DNA of 64,000 nt from Bifidobacterium felsineum (GTDB lineage: Bacteria; Actinomycetota; Actinomycetes; Actinomycetales; Bifidobacteriaceae): contig NZ_PEBJ01000001.1 in the NCBI RefSeq assembly GCF_002802915.1, positions 62,001 through 126,000 on the forward strand, given 5' to 3'. This document shows positions 28,082 to 37,674 of this stretch, one piece after another. The position numbers and the translations under genes were made by a program. The notes below the pieces were generated by a model. It was not told the origin of the DNA. It saw nothing but the letters and a program-made list of their open reading frames with translations, and searched no databases. Position 1 is the stretch's first letter. Each line of letters starts with the position of its first letter.

Positions 28082-28882
28082 TCACTTCACGCCGGACATC
28101 ATGAAGCTGGAGATGAACTGCCGCTGGAAGATGAAGAACGCGATCAGCAGCGGAGCGATTACCAGCATGGTTGCGGCGGAAAGCTGACCCCACTGCGCAC
28201 TGCTTTCGGTGGTTTTCGCGAACAGTGACATGCCGAGCGAAAGCGGGCGGTTTTCCGGCGAATTCGTCACCACCAGAGGCCACAGGAAGTTGCTCCACTG
28301 GTGGCTGGCGGAAACCAGCGCGAACGCCACATAGGTCGGCCGGGCCAGCGGCACATAGAAGTGCCAGATCACCTGCAGGGTGTTGCACCCATCCAGTCGC
28401 GCGGCCTCCTCAATCTCAATCGGCACACCTTGGAACGTCTGGCGCAGCAGGAAGACGCCGAATGCGGAGAGGAAGTACGGGATCATAATGCCCAGCAGCG
28501 TATCGACCAGGCCGAAATCCGCTACGGTCTGATAGTTCGGGAAGATCAGCACCTCGTTCGGAATCATGATCTGCAGCAGGTAGAGCACGAACAGGAAGTT
28601 CTTGAACGGGAACCTGAGGCGCGCAAAGGCATAGGCGGCCAGCGTGGAGGTGATGATCTGCGCGATCAGCACGCCCACGGCGATCAGAATCGTATTGAGA
28701 TAGTAACGGGGGAATGGCGCGGTGGCCCATGCCGACTGGTAGTTGGCCAGCGAGAAGCCGTCGCCGCCGTCAGGGCGCAGCGAGCGCCACACCACCCAGA
28801 TCAGCGGCACGGTCCATATGAATGCGAACAGCCAGGTGCCTGCGGTTTTGGCCACGCGCTGCACGTGATTTTCAGTCTGCAT
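28082..28882 (-). CDS. ABC permease, UgpE/MalG-like
   Basis: A 266-residue permease with six hydrophobic segments and the EAA loop EIEEAARLDGCNTLQVIWHF. AAAGGAAGG precedes ATG 28882 on the minus strand. It overlaps the stop of the other permease gene by 11 bp. It is last in a binding protein - permease - permease operon with no ATPase gene. Confidence 0.9.
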   Translation of the reverse strand: MQTENHVQRVAKTAGTWLFAFIWTVPLIWVVWRSLRPDGGDGFSLANYQSAWATAPFPRYYLNTILIAVGVLIAQIITSTLAAYAFARLRFPFKNFLFVLYLLQIMIPNEVLIFPNYQTVADFGLVDTLLGIMIPYFLSAFGVFLLRQTFQGVPIEIEEAARLDGCNTLQVIWHFYVPLARPTYVAFALVSASHQWSNFLWPLVVTNSPENRPLSLGMSLFAKTTESSAQWGQLSAATMLVIAPLLIAFFIFQRQFISSFMMSGVK

Positions 28883-29774
28883 AATCGGCCTTCCTTTCGG
28901 TGGCGGCCATCTGCACGCCGAAGATGATGAGCAGAATGACCAGCAGCACTGCGGTGACTGCGGATGCCTTGCTGCCGTCCACGAACTGGAACGAGACTTG
29001 GTAGATGTAGTACAGCAACGATGCACTGGAGTTGTTCGGTCCGCCCTGGGTCATCACGATGAGGTGATCGATCAGATGGAATGCGTCTGCGGTGGACATG
29101 ATGAGGCAGAACATGGTGGTGGGCATCAGCAGCGGGAAGGTCATGTAACGGAACATCTTCCAGCCATGCGCACCATCCAGTGCCGCCGCCTCGAACACGT
29201 CCTGCGGCAAATTCTTCAAAGCGGCCAGATAGAAGACCATGTAGAAGCTGGCGTCTTTCCACACCAGCATCACGATGATCGCGGCCTTCACTGTGCCGCT
29301 GTTGCTTAAGGGGCTTTGGTCCATCAGATGGGCCGCCGACAATGCCTGGCTGATCACGCCATCCGTGGAATACAGGTACAGCCAGATGTTGGCCACGGCC
29401 ACCAGCGGGAGGATCACCGGGTAGAAGAACAGACCTCGTACCAGCGAGTTGCCGATGAATGTGCGATTGACCATCATGGCCATCACCAAGGCCAGCGCCA
29501 CGCTGAACGGCACGATGAACACGACGTAGATCAGCGAGTTGTCCAGGACGGTCCAAAACACCTGATCGGACTGCAGTCCCTGGTAATTGCCGAGCCCGAC
29601 GAATTCCGGCTCAGGCAGCGCCAGGTCGGTTTTGTATAGGCTCTTATCCAAGGTGCGGCCGATGGGGAAGATGGTGAACACCGCGAGGAACAGGAACGAT
29701 GGCAGCAGCAGCGCGGCGGCGGTAAGCGCCTGCCTGATTTCACTGCGGCGGCGAATAGGTGTTGATTGCTTCAC
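28872..29774 (-). CDS. ABC permease, UgpA/MalF-like
   Basis: A 300-residue permease with six hydrophobic segments. Its EAA-type loop reads DVFEAAALDGAHGWKMFRYM. The start is GTG 29774, supported by GGAAGG 8 bp upstream. The longer open frame up to 29879 lacks a ribosome site and would overlap the binding-protein gene. It lies 85 bp after that gene. Confidence 0.88.
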   Translation of the reverse strand: MKQSTPIRRRSEIRQALTAAALLLPSFLFLAVFTIFPIGRTLDKSLYKTDLALPEPEFVGLGNYQGLQSDQVFWTVLDNSLIYVVFIVPFSVALALVMAMMVNRTFIGNSLVRGLFFYPVILPLVAVANIWLYLYSTDGVISQALSAAHLMDQSPLSNSGTVKAAIIVMLVWKDASFYMVFYLAALKNLPQDVFEAAALDGAHGWKMFRYMTFPLLMPTTMFCLIMSTADAFHLIDHLIVMTQGGPNNSSASLLYYIYQVSFQFVDGSKASAVTAVLLVILLIIFGVQMAATERKADYAD

Positions 29775-29859
29775 GATTGATGCCTTCCATGCACATGCCG
29801 ATTGCGAACGACCGCCCGCATGGCACGGACGGTCGTTCGCAATACACACTGGCGATGGC

Positions 29860-31179
29860 TTACTTGTTGAACGGGGCAAGGGCCTGATCGGCCTTGGCCT
29901 GAGCGTCCTTCAACGCCTGCTCCGGGGTCTTCTCACCGGTGACGGCGGCCTGCACGGCATCATTTAGCGCCTGCATGACCTGGCCGTTGTTGTGGGTGGA
30001 GAGCTCCTTGTCCGCGTACTTCAGCTGATCGCGAGCCACGGCGGCCTGCGGGAAGCCGGCGATGTAATCCTTCATCAGCTTGGTGTCGTATGCGCTCTTG
30101 GACGGTGCGACGTAGCCGGTGTCGATGCTCCACTTGGCGGCGCGCTCAGGGGTGGTCATCCAACGGATGAAGTCCCACGCGGCCTTCTTGTGTGATTCAG
30201 AAATGCCCTTGAACAGGTAGAAGTTGCCGCCGCCTGTCGGGGTGGCGAAGCGCTTGTTGCCCGGCAGGAAGGCCACGCCGAAGTCGAACTTGGCGTTCTT
30301 CTTGATGTTGGTCAGGTTGCCGGTGGTCTGGTAGAGCATTGCGGTCTTGCCGTTGATGAAGTCGTTCGGTGAGGTCTTCCAATCGATGGTGCCGGTCGGC
30401 ATGACCTTGTCCTTCTGGGACAGCTCGGTCATGAACTTCAGTGCATCGATGTCTTCGGATGTATCGAAGTACGCCTTCTTGCCGTCGTTGCTCATGATGT
30501 TCTTGCCTTCGCCGCTTGCCTGCATGGCCAGCGCTTGGAAGATCCAGTAGGTGCTCACGGTGGAGGGCAGCTCGACGCCCCACTGCTTGCCGTCGATGGT
30601 GAGCTTCTTGGCGTATTCGCGCAGCTCATCCCAGCTGGTCGGCGGCTTGTTCGGATCCAGACCGGCCTGCTTGAACAGGTCCTTGTTGTAGTACATCACC
30701 ACGGTGCTGCGCTGGAATGGAATGGACCAAGTCTGGCCATCGGCCTGGGAGTTCTTCAGGTATGCCGGGTAGAAGTCATCCAGGTACTTCTGGCCGTCGG
30801 AATCGGCCTTGATCAGGTCGTCGAGCGGCTGGATGGCGCCCATATCGCGGTAGATGAACAGCTCGGAAGACAGGGAGACGGCGATATCTGGCAGCTTCTT
30901 GGCCTGCACGGCGGCCTGCACCTTGGTGCGGGTCTCGTCGTAATCACCGGTGTATACCGGCTTGATGGTGACGTTCGGATGTTCCTTGGTGTACTGTGCG
31001 GCCAGTCCTTCGATGGTCTGGGTGATGGCGCCGCCCACGTTAACCGGGTAGTACCAGGTGAGCTCCACCTTGCCGTCGTCGCCCGCGGTGGTGCTGCTCT
31101 GTGCGGAGCCGCAGCCGGAGGCGAGCGTCAGTAGGGCGGTTACCGCCGCGACGGCAGCGGTAAGCGTGCGTTTCTTCAT
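29860..31179 (-). CDS. ABC solute-binding lipoprotein, UgpB-like
   Basis: A 439-residue extracellular lipoprotein with signal peptide and lipobox LTLASGCGSA (Cys at about 23). The mature sequence (VELTWYYPVNVGGAITQTIEGL, SIPFQRSTVVMYYNKDLF, GKTAMLYQTTGNL) resembles UgpB proteins that bind glycerol 3-phosphate or glycerophosphodiesters more than typical oligosaccharide binders. A phosphoesterase gene lies divergently next to it, which fits. The ligand remains an inference, and a sugar cannot be excluded. Confidence 0.82.
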   Translation of the reverse strand: MKKRTLTAAVAAVTALLTLASGCGSAQSSTTAGDDGKVELTWYYPVNVGGAITQTIEGLAAQYTKEHPNVTIKPVYTGDYDETRTKVQAAVQAKKLPDIAVSLSSELFIYRDMGAIQPLDDLIKADSDGQKYLDDFYPAYLKNSQADGQTWSIPFQRSTVVMYYNKDLFKQAGLDPNKPPTSWDELREYAKKLTIDGKQWGVELPSTVSTYWIFQALAMQASGEGKNIMSNDGKKAYFDTSEDIDALKFMTELSQKDKVMPTGTIDWKTSPNDFINGKTAMLYQTTGNLTNIKKNAKFDFGVAFLPGNKRFATPTGGGNFYLFKGISESHKKAAWDFIRWMTTPERAAKWSIDTGYVAPSKSAYDTKLMKDYIAGFPQAAVARDQLKYADKELSTHNNGQVMQALNDAVQAAVTGEKTPEQALKDAQAKADQALAPFNK

Positions 31180-31520
31180 GATGAGTCCCCTTCTATTCGC
31201 AATGAAGCTGCCTATATAGGTTGTGGATTGTGATTACAAATGATGCAGATGTATAGGCAACTTGTCTGGTGGGAAGTAAGCATTGCATTCATCCCCCAGC
31301 CGGCAACTGGTTTAACAGTCCAGAGTGAATCTTGGGGAGGTGGTTGGGAACGCTAACAAGTCCCCAATATGAACAGTTGGTGGACTGTGCCCTAGCTCAC
31401 AGTCGGTTGTGATGCCAGGCTGCGCATTCGTTGCAATGATGAAAGTACGGTTGCGCTGGCCTCGCATTGGCGTTATGACAGGCGGTCGGAAACCAGCGAA
31501 GACTTTAGAAGGCGGGCACT
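31180..31520. promoter_or_regulatory. Divergent intergenic region with nested inverted repeats
   Basis: No gene is seen. Perfect arms ACAGTCCA (31315-31322) and TGGACTGT (31381-31388) enclose TTGGGGA (31332-31338) and TCCCCAA (31361-31367), giving a nested dyad about 74 bp long. Nearer the UgpB-like gene, CTGCCTATATAGG (about 31207) and TATAGGCAA (about 31252) form a looser inverted pair. These are candidate regulator sites for the importer and the phosphoesterase. Confidence 0.5.
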
Positions 31521-32520
31521 ATGAGCGAATCCATACGGCACGATGCGGCAGATCAGCAGGAACGAGACGATCGGGATGATGCACTGATCATTCACTTGAG
31601 CGATACGCATATATCCGCGGCCGGCACAAACCCAGCCCGTCCGAATCCCCAATATGATTCCCGCGCGGCCTTTGATGCGGACTGCGCGCGTATCGCCCAA
31701 TCAGGATTGCGCCCGAATCTCATCGCGGTCAGCGGCGATATCTGTGACGCCGAGGTGGGCGAGCGTGCGTGCGTGCGAGGCGTACCGCTATGTGCGCGAT
31801 CACACGGAGGCGCTCGCCGCACAGCTGGGATGCCCGGTGGTGTATGCGATGGGCAATCATGACGATCGCGCAGCCTTCCGCGATGTGCTGCTGGCCTCGG
31901 TGGCCGCCCAGGCCGAACGCGATTCTCGGGTACGTTTCGCGCTGCGCTCCAATGTACTGAACGATCCGGTGGATTATGTGCTGACTGTGCCCGCTGGCAA
32001 CGATGCCGGGACCTTGCGCGTGATTGTGCTGGACACCAGCATCCCGGACATCGCCGATGACCAAGGTACGGTGCTTGGCGAACAGCTGGCTTGGCTGGAT
32101 GCGTTGCTGGCAGAACCGGTGGAGGCTGGTGGCGACGAGGCCGGTGCCGGTGCTGATGCGGCAGTCAGCACGGTTCTGGTGATGCATCACCCGCCAGTGG
32201 CACCGTGGCAGGACCGTGCCAGGCTATGGCACATGCACCCGGACGATGCCGCATGGCTGACACCGGTGGTGCGCGGCCGGGTGCGTGCGATATTGTGCGG
32301 CCATGTGCATCTGGCCTCCTTCGCCACGTTTGCCGGGGTGCCGGTGTCTATTGCCGGCGCGCATTCGCGCAATCAGGATCCGCTTCACGCGCGCGATCTG
32401 ACCTACTCGTGGGCGGCCAATTATGGATGCAACCTGGTGCTGTTGCGCGGGACCGCCGCCGACGCTGACCAGGTGCTGATTACTCCGGCGTTGCTTGCCC
32501 CCGTTTCCAGCGCTGACTAG
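31521..32520 (+). pseudogene. Calcineurin-like phosphoesterase, frameshifted
   Basis: A metallophosphoesterase of the CpdA / glycerophosphodiesterase type, split between two frames. The first frame (from ATG 31521, GAAGGCGGGC upstream) carries HLSDTHI and AVSGDICD. The second frame carries the rest: YAMGNHDD, VMHHPPVAPW and CGHVH. The metal-binding set is thus complete across both. The shift falls in a short tandem CGTG repeat at 31764-31777. Removing one unit joins the frames as GERACEAYRYVRD. It may be a real decay, a phase-variable switch or a sequencing error. Divergent from the Ugp-like importer, it would hydrolyse an imported phosphodiester. Confidence 0.82.
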
Positions 32521-32536
32521 TCGCAATGCCATGCAA

Positions 32537-32572
32537 AAGGCTGCCCGGCTCAAAAGAGAGCCGGGCAGCCTT
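32537..32572. terminator. Terminator hairpin after the phosphoesterase
   Basis: Perfect 15-bp stem AAGGCTGCCCGGCTC/GAGCCGGGCAGCCTT with a 6-nt loop, between two convergent genes. Confidence 0.75.
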
Positions 32573-32621
32573 GACATTTACCAAGCTAGGATCGGAATGA
32601 GTAATCTACGCTAATGCGGCA

Positions 32622-35600
32622 TCACCTCGCTTCCTCAGGTGTAGCTTCGCTGCGCGGGGCTGGAATGCGAGCATCACCGCGAACTTCGGTGATTGCCACG
32701 CACTTGCCTTCGACGGACGTGAACGTGATCTTGATACGAGATGTGCGCACCATATCGAAGGAGTAGGTGGTTTCATCACCGTTCGAGCTCATCGAGGAGC
32801 CGGGCTTATCTCCAACCGTGGCGTATACCCAAGCGGCATCGTTGGTCTGCTCAACCGGGTTGGAGGATACCTTCAACCCATGCACTGGCTGCCAGGAACC
32901 GTCGGCGGCCAGATAGTCCACCTCCACGGATTCGGGCAGTGCGACATTCTCACCATCCAAGCAGTAGTAGATGGTAAAGGAGTTGAGCATGAACGGTTCC
33001 TCCTCGCCATAGCCGAAGCGGTACTCCAGCCAAGCGGTGTTGGACGGGTCGCCGAACGTGGACCAGCGGTTCTTCAGGTTGTAGCCGACGCGTGGTGTGT
33101 AGGACACAATGCCGTCCATCAGCAGCGAAGCGTCCTCTTGAGCCTTCGGATCCGGGTTCGTGTAGGAAGCGCGCACCTGCGGATACACGTCGTTGCGGTA
33201 GGAGAACAGGTCGCGGTTCTGCACGTAGTCATCGGTTACGCGCACATGAGCCACAGCCTTCTGTTCCAAGCCATCGACATCGCCCAGTACGGTGAATTCA
33301 CCGGCATTGCGGTAGAGCGAGGCCTCAGGCTTGGCCCACGTCACCGCACGTTGTTCCTTGGCGCCATCGGACCAGTGGACGGTCACCTCGGGAGCGGTTT
33401 CGCCTATGAGTGGCTCGATGCCGGTAATGGTGTCCAGTGCCACGGACTGTACCTCAAGCACTTCAACAACCTGCACCTTGACGGTCACATCCAGATCGAA
33501 GCGCGTCACCTTGCCGGTAACGCTCACTTCGCCAGCGTGATCGTAGGCGGCAGGCGGCACGGCTTCCCATGCGACCGGCAGCGGTGCGGCTACACCGTGG
33601 TCGAAGTTCACGGTAACTGCGGAAGGCAACTCAGGTACCGTGCCTACCACCGTGCGCACGGCAGAAACCTGAACATCGGTCGGCTGCTTCGGCTGGGCGC
33701 CTTCGGTAACGGTTACGATGACCGGCGTGCTGGTCTTGGCCACTCCACCGTATGTGACGGTGGCGGTGATGTTCGCGGTACCGGACAAGCGACCGGTGAC
33801 GATGCCACTGCCGTCCACACTGGCCACGGATTCGTCGTTGGAGGCAAACGTGATTGCAGCTTCACTGCCTTCGTCCAGATTGATGGCGGCACCGGTCTCA
33901 TCGGTGGCAGACACCGCAAGATCAATGGTTTCATCCTCGGCCAACGTGAAGGTCGGCGGCACCAAGGTGACTTCGGCAACCGGTGCCGGCGGTACATCCA
34001 GGTCAAGCGCGTACGCGGCATGCTGCTCGCCATCCTCGGAGGTGACGCGAATCACGTAAGAACCGTACGGGTAGTTGAGTGGCGGCACTACGTATGCCAC
34101 AGCATTGTCGGCGGCCTCCACGCTGATTGTCGGAGCGCTGGCAGTGTAGGCGCGGTGCAGCACAGCACGATGCTGATCGTCGAACTCGATTGGCTTGCCA
34201 TCCACCAGAACCTGAATCAAATCAGTGGTGTCATGAGCAGCAGTTTCGCTATCGGTTAGGCGCACGCTTGCGGTGGTCGGCAGCTCGTAGCCTTCGACAG
34301 TACCGTTCAGCACCACAGTGCCAGTCTGACTCCAGTCGGCCTTGTTGGCATTCCAAGCCACCGGAGCGTCAACGGCACTGTCATCATCAAAGATGACCAA
34401 TGCCTTGGTAGGCAGCGCAGGTGCATTGCCAGCCGGCGCAGCTAGAGAAACCGGGCGAGCGGCAACCGGGTGCGTCACAGTCACCGTTGCGGCAACTGGC
34501 AGACCAGCAGCCTTGCCGGTGATGGTGAACGATTGTGCACCTGACCTGGCTGCAGCAGCCTGCAGGTCGCTGGCCAAGGAGACATCCTGCCATGCAACGA
34601 TAGCCTCGGCAGTGGTGTTGTCAGCCTTGAGCACGGTGACAGTCTGCGGCAGTACAGGGGTTTCTCCGGCGCGCACGCGCACGGCTACATTGCGGGTCTC
34701 GAGCACATCGGCGTCGGCTGGCAGGGATTCAGTGACGAATATGTTCACGGTGTCAGCCTTCAATCCCTTGGCGGTGGCGGTTACGCGGATTGGCTTGCCG
34801 GAGCCGTCGGAGGCCACAATGGCGAGCACCTTGCCGCTGTATGCGCTGTGCACGGGGGATTGCAGCGGTTCGGTGTTGGCCTGATAGCCGTTGTCGGTGC
34901 CGAGCAGGCGGCCATGTTCCACGTGGAACGTCAGCTCGTTGTTCGCACGCGGCACAATCACACCGGCATCGTCGATTACATCGGCTTCGATGAAGCTCAG
35001 ATCGTTCCCATCGCCATCGATGACATGACGGTCCGGAATGAGCTTGATGCCAGCCGGAGCACCTGCGGTAGTAATCGAGTCACGGGCTACCACGTGACCA
35101 GCCTTGTCGTAAGCCACTACCTCAACCGTGCCCGGCTCGAACGGCACCTCCCATTGCAGGGTGAGCTGCTTGGACTCGTTGCCGTCCTTCTGGTAGCGGT
35201 ATTCGAACGGCTTGTCCGCGTACTTGTTGCTCAAGTGGAAGCTGGCCTGGTGGGACTCGAACTCGCGCTTGCCTAGGGACTTGCCGTTGAGGAACAGTTC
35301 GGCGGAAGCGGCGTTGGTGTAGGCCCACACAGCCACGGATTCGCCCTGATCCCAGTTCCAGTGCGGCAGCAGGTGCACGACAGGGGCATCATCCGGGTCG
35401 GTCCACAACGCCTTGTACAGCCACCACGGATTCTTCGGGAAGCCGGCTGTATCGACCATGCCGTAGTAAGAGCGCAGAGGAGCCAGCACAGTGCCGTCGG
35501 ATTCCGGCATATCCGGCTTGTTCCAGTAGAAGTTGGAGATGTACGGAGCAGGCTCGCCGATGTAGTCGAAGCCGGTCCAGGCGAATTCGCCGACGTTGAA

Positions 35601-37322
35601 CTCAAGATTCACCAGACGATCGAACGCGATATCCAGCGGGTAGCCACGGTTGGTGGTCACGTTGTAGTCGGAGATCTCGTAGGTGTCTCCCTTCCATGGC
35701 TGGCGCCCCTTGGCGAACGGGTAGTCGCGGCCGCGCAGCTGCCATTCGTCGGTGAGGATCGTCGGGTGCACGTAGAAACCGCGGCATGGTGTGCAGTTGC
35801 CGGATTCGGAGTTCAGAATCACATCGTTCGGATGCTTCTCATGCACCTGCTCCATTTGGTCGCGGTTGATGTAGGAGTAGCCGCGCACGTCCATCTGCTC
35901 GTGAATCTTGTTGCCGATGCCGTCGATGCCCTTGGACAGGTACGAGGCATCGTTCACGGAGTTCGGGCGGGTTGGATCCAGCAGATGGCAGCGTCGGGTC
36001 AGGTCGGCGGCGATCGGAATCTCATGCTCCTGCCAGGCCACCTCGTTGCCCATACCCCACATGAATACTGCCGGCTCGTTGCGGTCGCGCAGAATCATCG
36101 CGGCGAGATCTTCCGGATAATCCTGGGCGAAGTAATTGGAGTAATCGTTGCGGTTCTTCGGTGCGGTCCACATGTCGGTGAGCTCTTCGAGCAGCAGGAA
36201 GCCCATGCGGCTGCACTCCTCGGCCCACACCTTGGAACATGGGTTGTGCGAGGTGCGGATGGCGTTCACGCCGGCATCTTTGAGGATTTCGAGCTGTCGG
36301 ACTACGGCGCGGCGGTAGGTGGCGGCGCCCAGGGAACCGAGGTCGTGATGCATGCACATACCCAAGGCTCGCATGTTCACACCGTTAAGAAACAGGCCCC
36401 TCTTCGGGTCCAGGATGATCCATCGCAGGCCAAACTTGGTTTCAGTGGTGTCTGCAGCATTGCTGCTGGTGTCGAGCACCGTGGTGCGCAGGGTGTACTG
36501 ATATGGGTCGGCGGTGCTCCACAGGTGCGGATTGAGGACCGAGAGCGTGGTGGAGAAGCGGTTTGGCGCTTCCGCGGCATCGTAAGCGCTGGCGGCTTCG
36601 GTGGTGTCCGGGGTGTTCGCGGGTACGATGACATTGTCATCGCCTACGGCGACGACATTGCCGTTCGCGTCCAGGATTTCCTGGCGCAGGGTGACGGTTG
36701 CATTGGTGTCGGTACCATTGGCCACGGTGGTGGAGACGATCACAGTGGCATGATCATCCTTGGTGTCTTCCTCAAGTGTCGGGGTGGTGATCTGGGTGCC
36801 GAAGCGGGCCACATGCACCGGGTCGGCCACGGTCAAGGTCACGCCGCGGTAGAGGCCGGCGCCGGCGTACCAGCGGGAGCTTGGCTCCTCGTTGTTGGTG
36901 CGCACGGTGAGCACGTTGACCTCTCCGGGCTTGATTGTGCTGGTCAGGTCAACAGCGAAGTTCGTGTAGCCGTAGTGATGTTCGGCTACCTTTTCGCCGT
37001 TGAGCCAGATTTCGGCGCGGTCCATGGCGCCGTCGAAGTCCAGGGTGACATACTTGCCGGCAAGTTCGGTCGGAGCAGTGAACGTCTTGCGGTACCAGCC
37101 TTCGCCCACTTTGAGGTAGCCGACGGTGGCGCGGGCGTTGCGGGAGAACTTGCCTTCCACGCCGTAATCATGAGGCAGGGTGACTTCGCGCCATGCGGAA
37201 TCGTCGTAGTTGGCTCGCTCGGCACCGTTCGGAGTACCGCGGAAGAACCGCCAGCCCGAGTTGAAGTTGTTGGAGCGTCCGGTGAGTACCTCTTCGGCTG
37301 CCGGGCGGTTATTTGTCGTCAT
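32622..37322 (-). CDS. Large multidomain GH2 beta-galactosidase-type enzyme
   Basis: A 1566-residue glycosidase. The GH2 jelly-roll domain (about 1-190), Ig-like domain (about 195-315) and TIM barrel (about 316-620) hold the acid/base Glu in MGNEVAWQ (near 424) and the nucleophile Glu in LNSESGNC (near 506). DUF4982-like and further GH2 domains follow (about 690-890). Then come several bacterial Ig-like modules (about 890-1360, including a Big_2 with SVDGSGIVTGRLSGTANITA) and a discoidin-like carbohydrate-binding C terminus (about 1375-1550). No signal peptide or membrane anchor is visible, odd for so many wall-type modules. GGAGG precedes ATG 37322. It is divergent from a galactoside permease under a shared LacI-type operator. 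Confidence 0.87.
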   Translation of the reverse strand: MTTNNRPAAEEVLTGRSNNFNSGWRFFRGTPNGAERANYDDSAWREVTLPHDYGVEGKFSRNARATVGYLKVGEGWYRKTFTAPTELAGKYVTLDFDGAMDRAEIWLNGEKVAEHHYGYTNFAVDLTSTIKPGEVNVLTVRTNNEEPSSRWYAGAGLYRGVTLTVADPVHVARFGTQITTPTLEEDTKDDHATVIVSTTVANGTDTNATVTLRQEILDANGNVVAVGDDNVIVPANTPDTTEAASAYDAAEAPNRFSTTLSVLNPHLWSTADPYQYTLRTTVLDTSSNAADTTETKFGLRWIILDPKRGLFLNGVNMRALGMCMHHDLGSLGAATYRRAVVRQLEILKDAGVNAIRTSHNPCSKVWAEECSRMGFLLLEELTDMWTAPKNRNDYSNYFAQDYPEDLAAMILRDRNEPAVFMWGMGNEVAWQEHEIPIAADLTRRCHLLDPTRPNSVNDASYLSKGIDGIGNKIHEQMDVRGYSYINRDQMEQVHEKHPNDVILNSESGNCTPCRGFYVHPTILTDEWQLRGRDYPFAKGRQPWKGDTYEISDYNVTTNRGYPLDIAFDRLVNLEFNVGEFAWTGFDYIGEPAPYISNFYWNKPDMPESDGTVLAPLRSYYGMVDTAGFPKNPWWLYKALWTDPDDAPVVHLLPHWNWDQGESVAVWAYTNAASAELFLNGKSLGKREFESHQASFHLSNKYADKPFEYRYQKDGNESKQLTLQWEVPFEPGTVEVVAYDKAGHVVARDSITTAGAPAGIKLIPDRHVIDGDGNDLSFIEADVIDDAGVIVPRANNELTFHVEHGRLLGTDNGYQANTEPLQSPVHSAYSGKVLAIVASDGSGKPIRVTATAKGLKADTVNIFVTESLPADADVLETRNVAVRVRAGETPVLPQTVTVLKADNTTAEAIVAWQDVSLASDLQAAAARSGAQSFTITGKAAGLPVAATVTVTHPVAARPVSLAAPAGNAPALPTKALVIFDDDSAVDAPVAWNANKADWSQTGTVVLNGTVEGYELPTTASVRLTDSETAAHDTTDLIQVLVDGKPIEFDDQHRAVLHRAYTASAPTISVEAADNAVAYVVPPLNYPYGSYVIRVTSEDGEQHAAYALDLDVPPAPVAEVTLVPPTFTLAEDETIDLAVSATDETGAAINLDEGSEAAITFASNDESVASVDGSGIVTGRLSGTANITATVTYGGVAKTSTPVIVTVTEGAQPKQPTDVQVSAVRTVVGTVPELPSAVTVNFDHGVAAPLPVAWEAVPPAAYDHAGEVSVTGKVTRFDLDVTVKVQVVEVLEVQSVALDTITGIEPLIGETAPEVTVHWSDGAKEQRAVTWAKPEASLYRNAGEFTVLGDVDGLEQKAVAHVRVTDDYVQNRDLFSYRNDVYPQVRASYTNPDPKAQEDASLLMDGIVSYTPRVGYNLKNRWSTFGDPSNTAWLEYRFGYGEEEPFMLNSFTIYYCLDGENVALPESVEVDYLAADGSWQPVHGLKVSSNPVEQTNDAAWVYATVGDKPGSSMSSNGDETTYSFDMVRTSRIKITFTSVEGKCVAITEVRGDARIPAPRSEATPEEAR

Positions 37323-37463
37323 CGTAAGACCTCCATGCCTTTGGATGATGTGGGTGGATGATTACTTGCTCCTGCATCGGGGCGAATCAATCGAAACGTG
37401 GGACTCTGGCTTCTTTATGTTGAGGGAGCCAGGGGAGTTCGTCTTTGACGAGACACATCATAA

Positions 37464-37550
37464 CATCTCAACGATAAGATTGCTAACAAACCAAGGTTTT
37501 CATGGTGTTCAAAACGCCGTATATGGCGCATAAATCTTAACGATGATAGA
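37464..37550. promoter_or_regulatory. LacI-type operators between the GH2 gene and permease 1
   Basis: CATCTCAACGATAAGATTG at 37464-37482 and a weaker relative, ATCTTAACGATGATAG, at 37534-37549. The same motif occurs before permease 2 and before the LacI gene. The 350-bp gap holds no other gene. Confidence 0.72.
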
Positions 37551-37674
37551 GTTCTAAGCCAGAACAAGCGAGCGGCGTGTCGCGACGATGCAGACATGCC
37601 GGCCAATAACCTTAAGAAATCTGATACACCGAAGGCACGATGCCGTGCTCGGCATTTCAGAAAGGAGAGCGACG

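Noticed and set aside
35361-37361. 666-codon open frame antisense to the large GH2 gene
   Set aside because: No recognisable domain and a composition typical of antisense shadow. The opposite strand encodes the GH2 catalytic domain.
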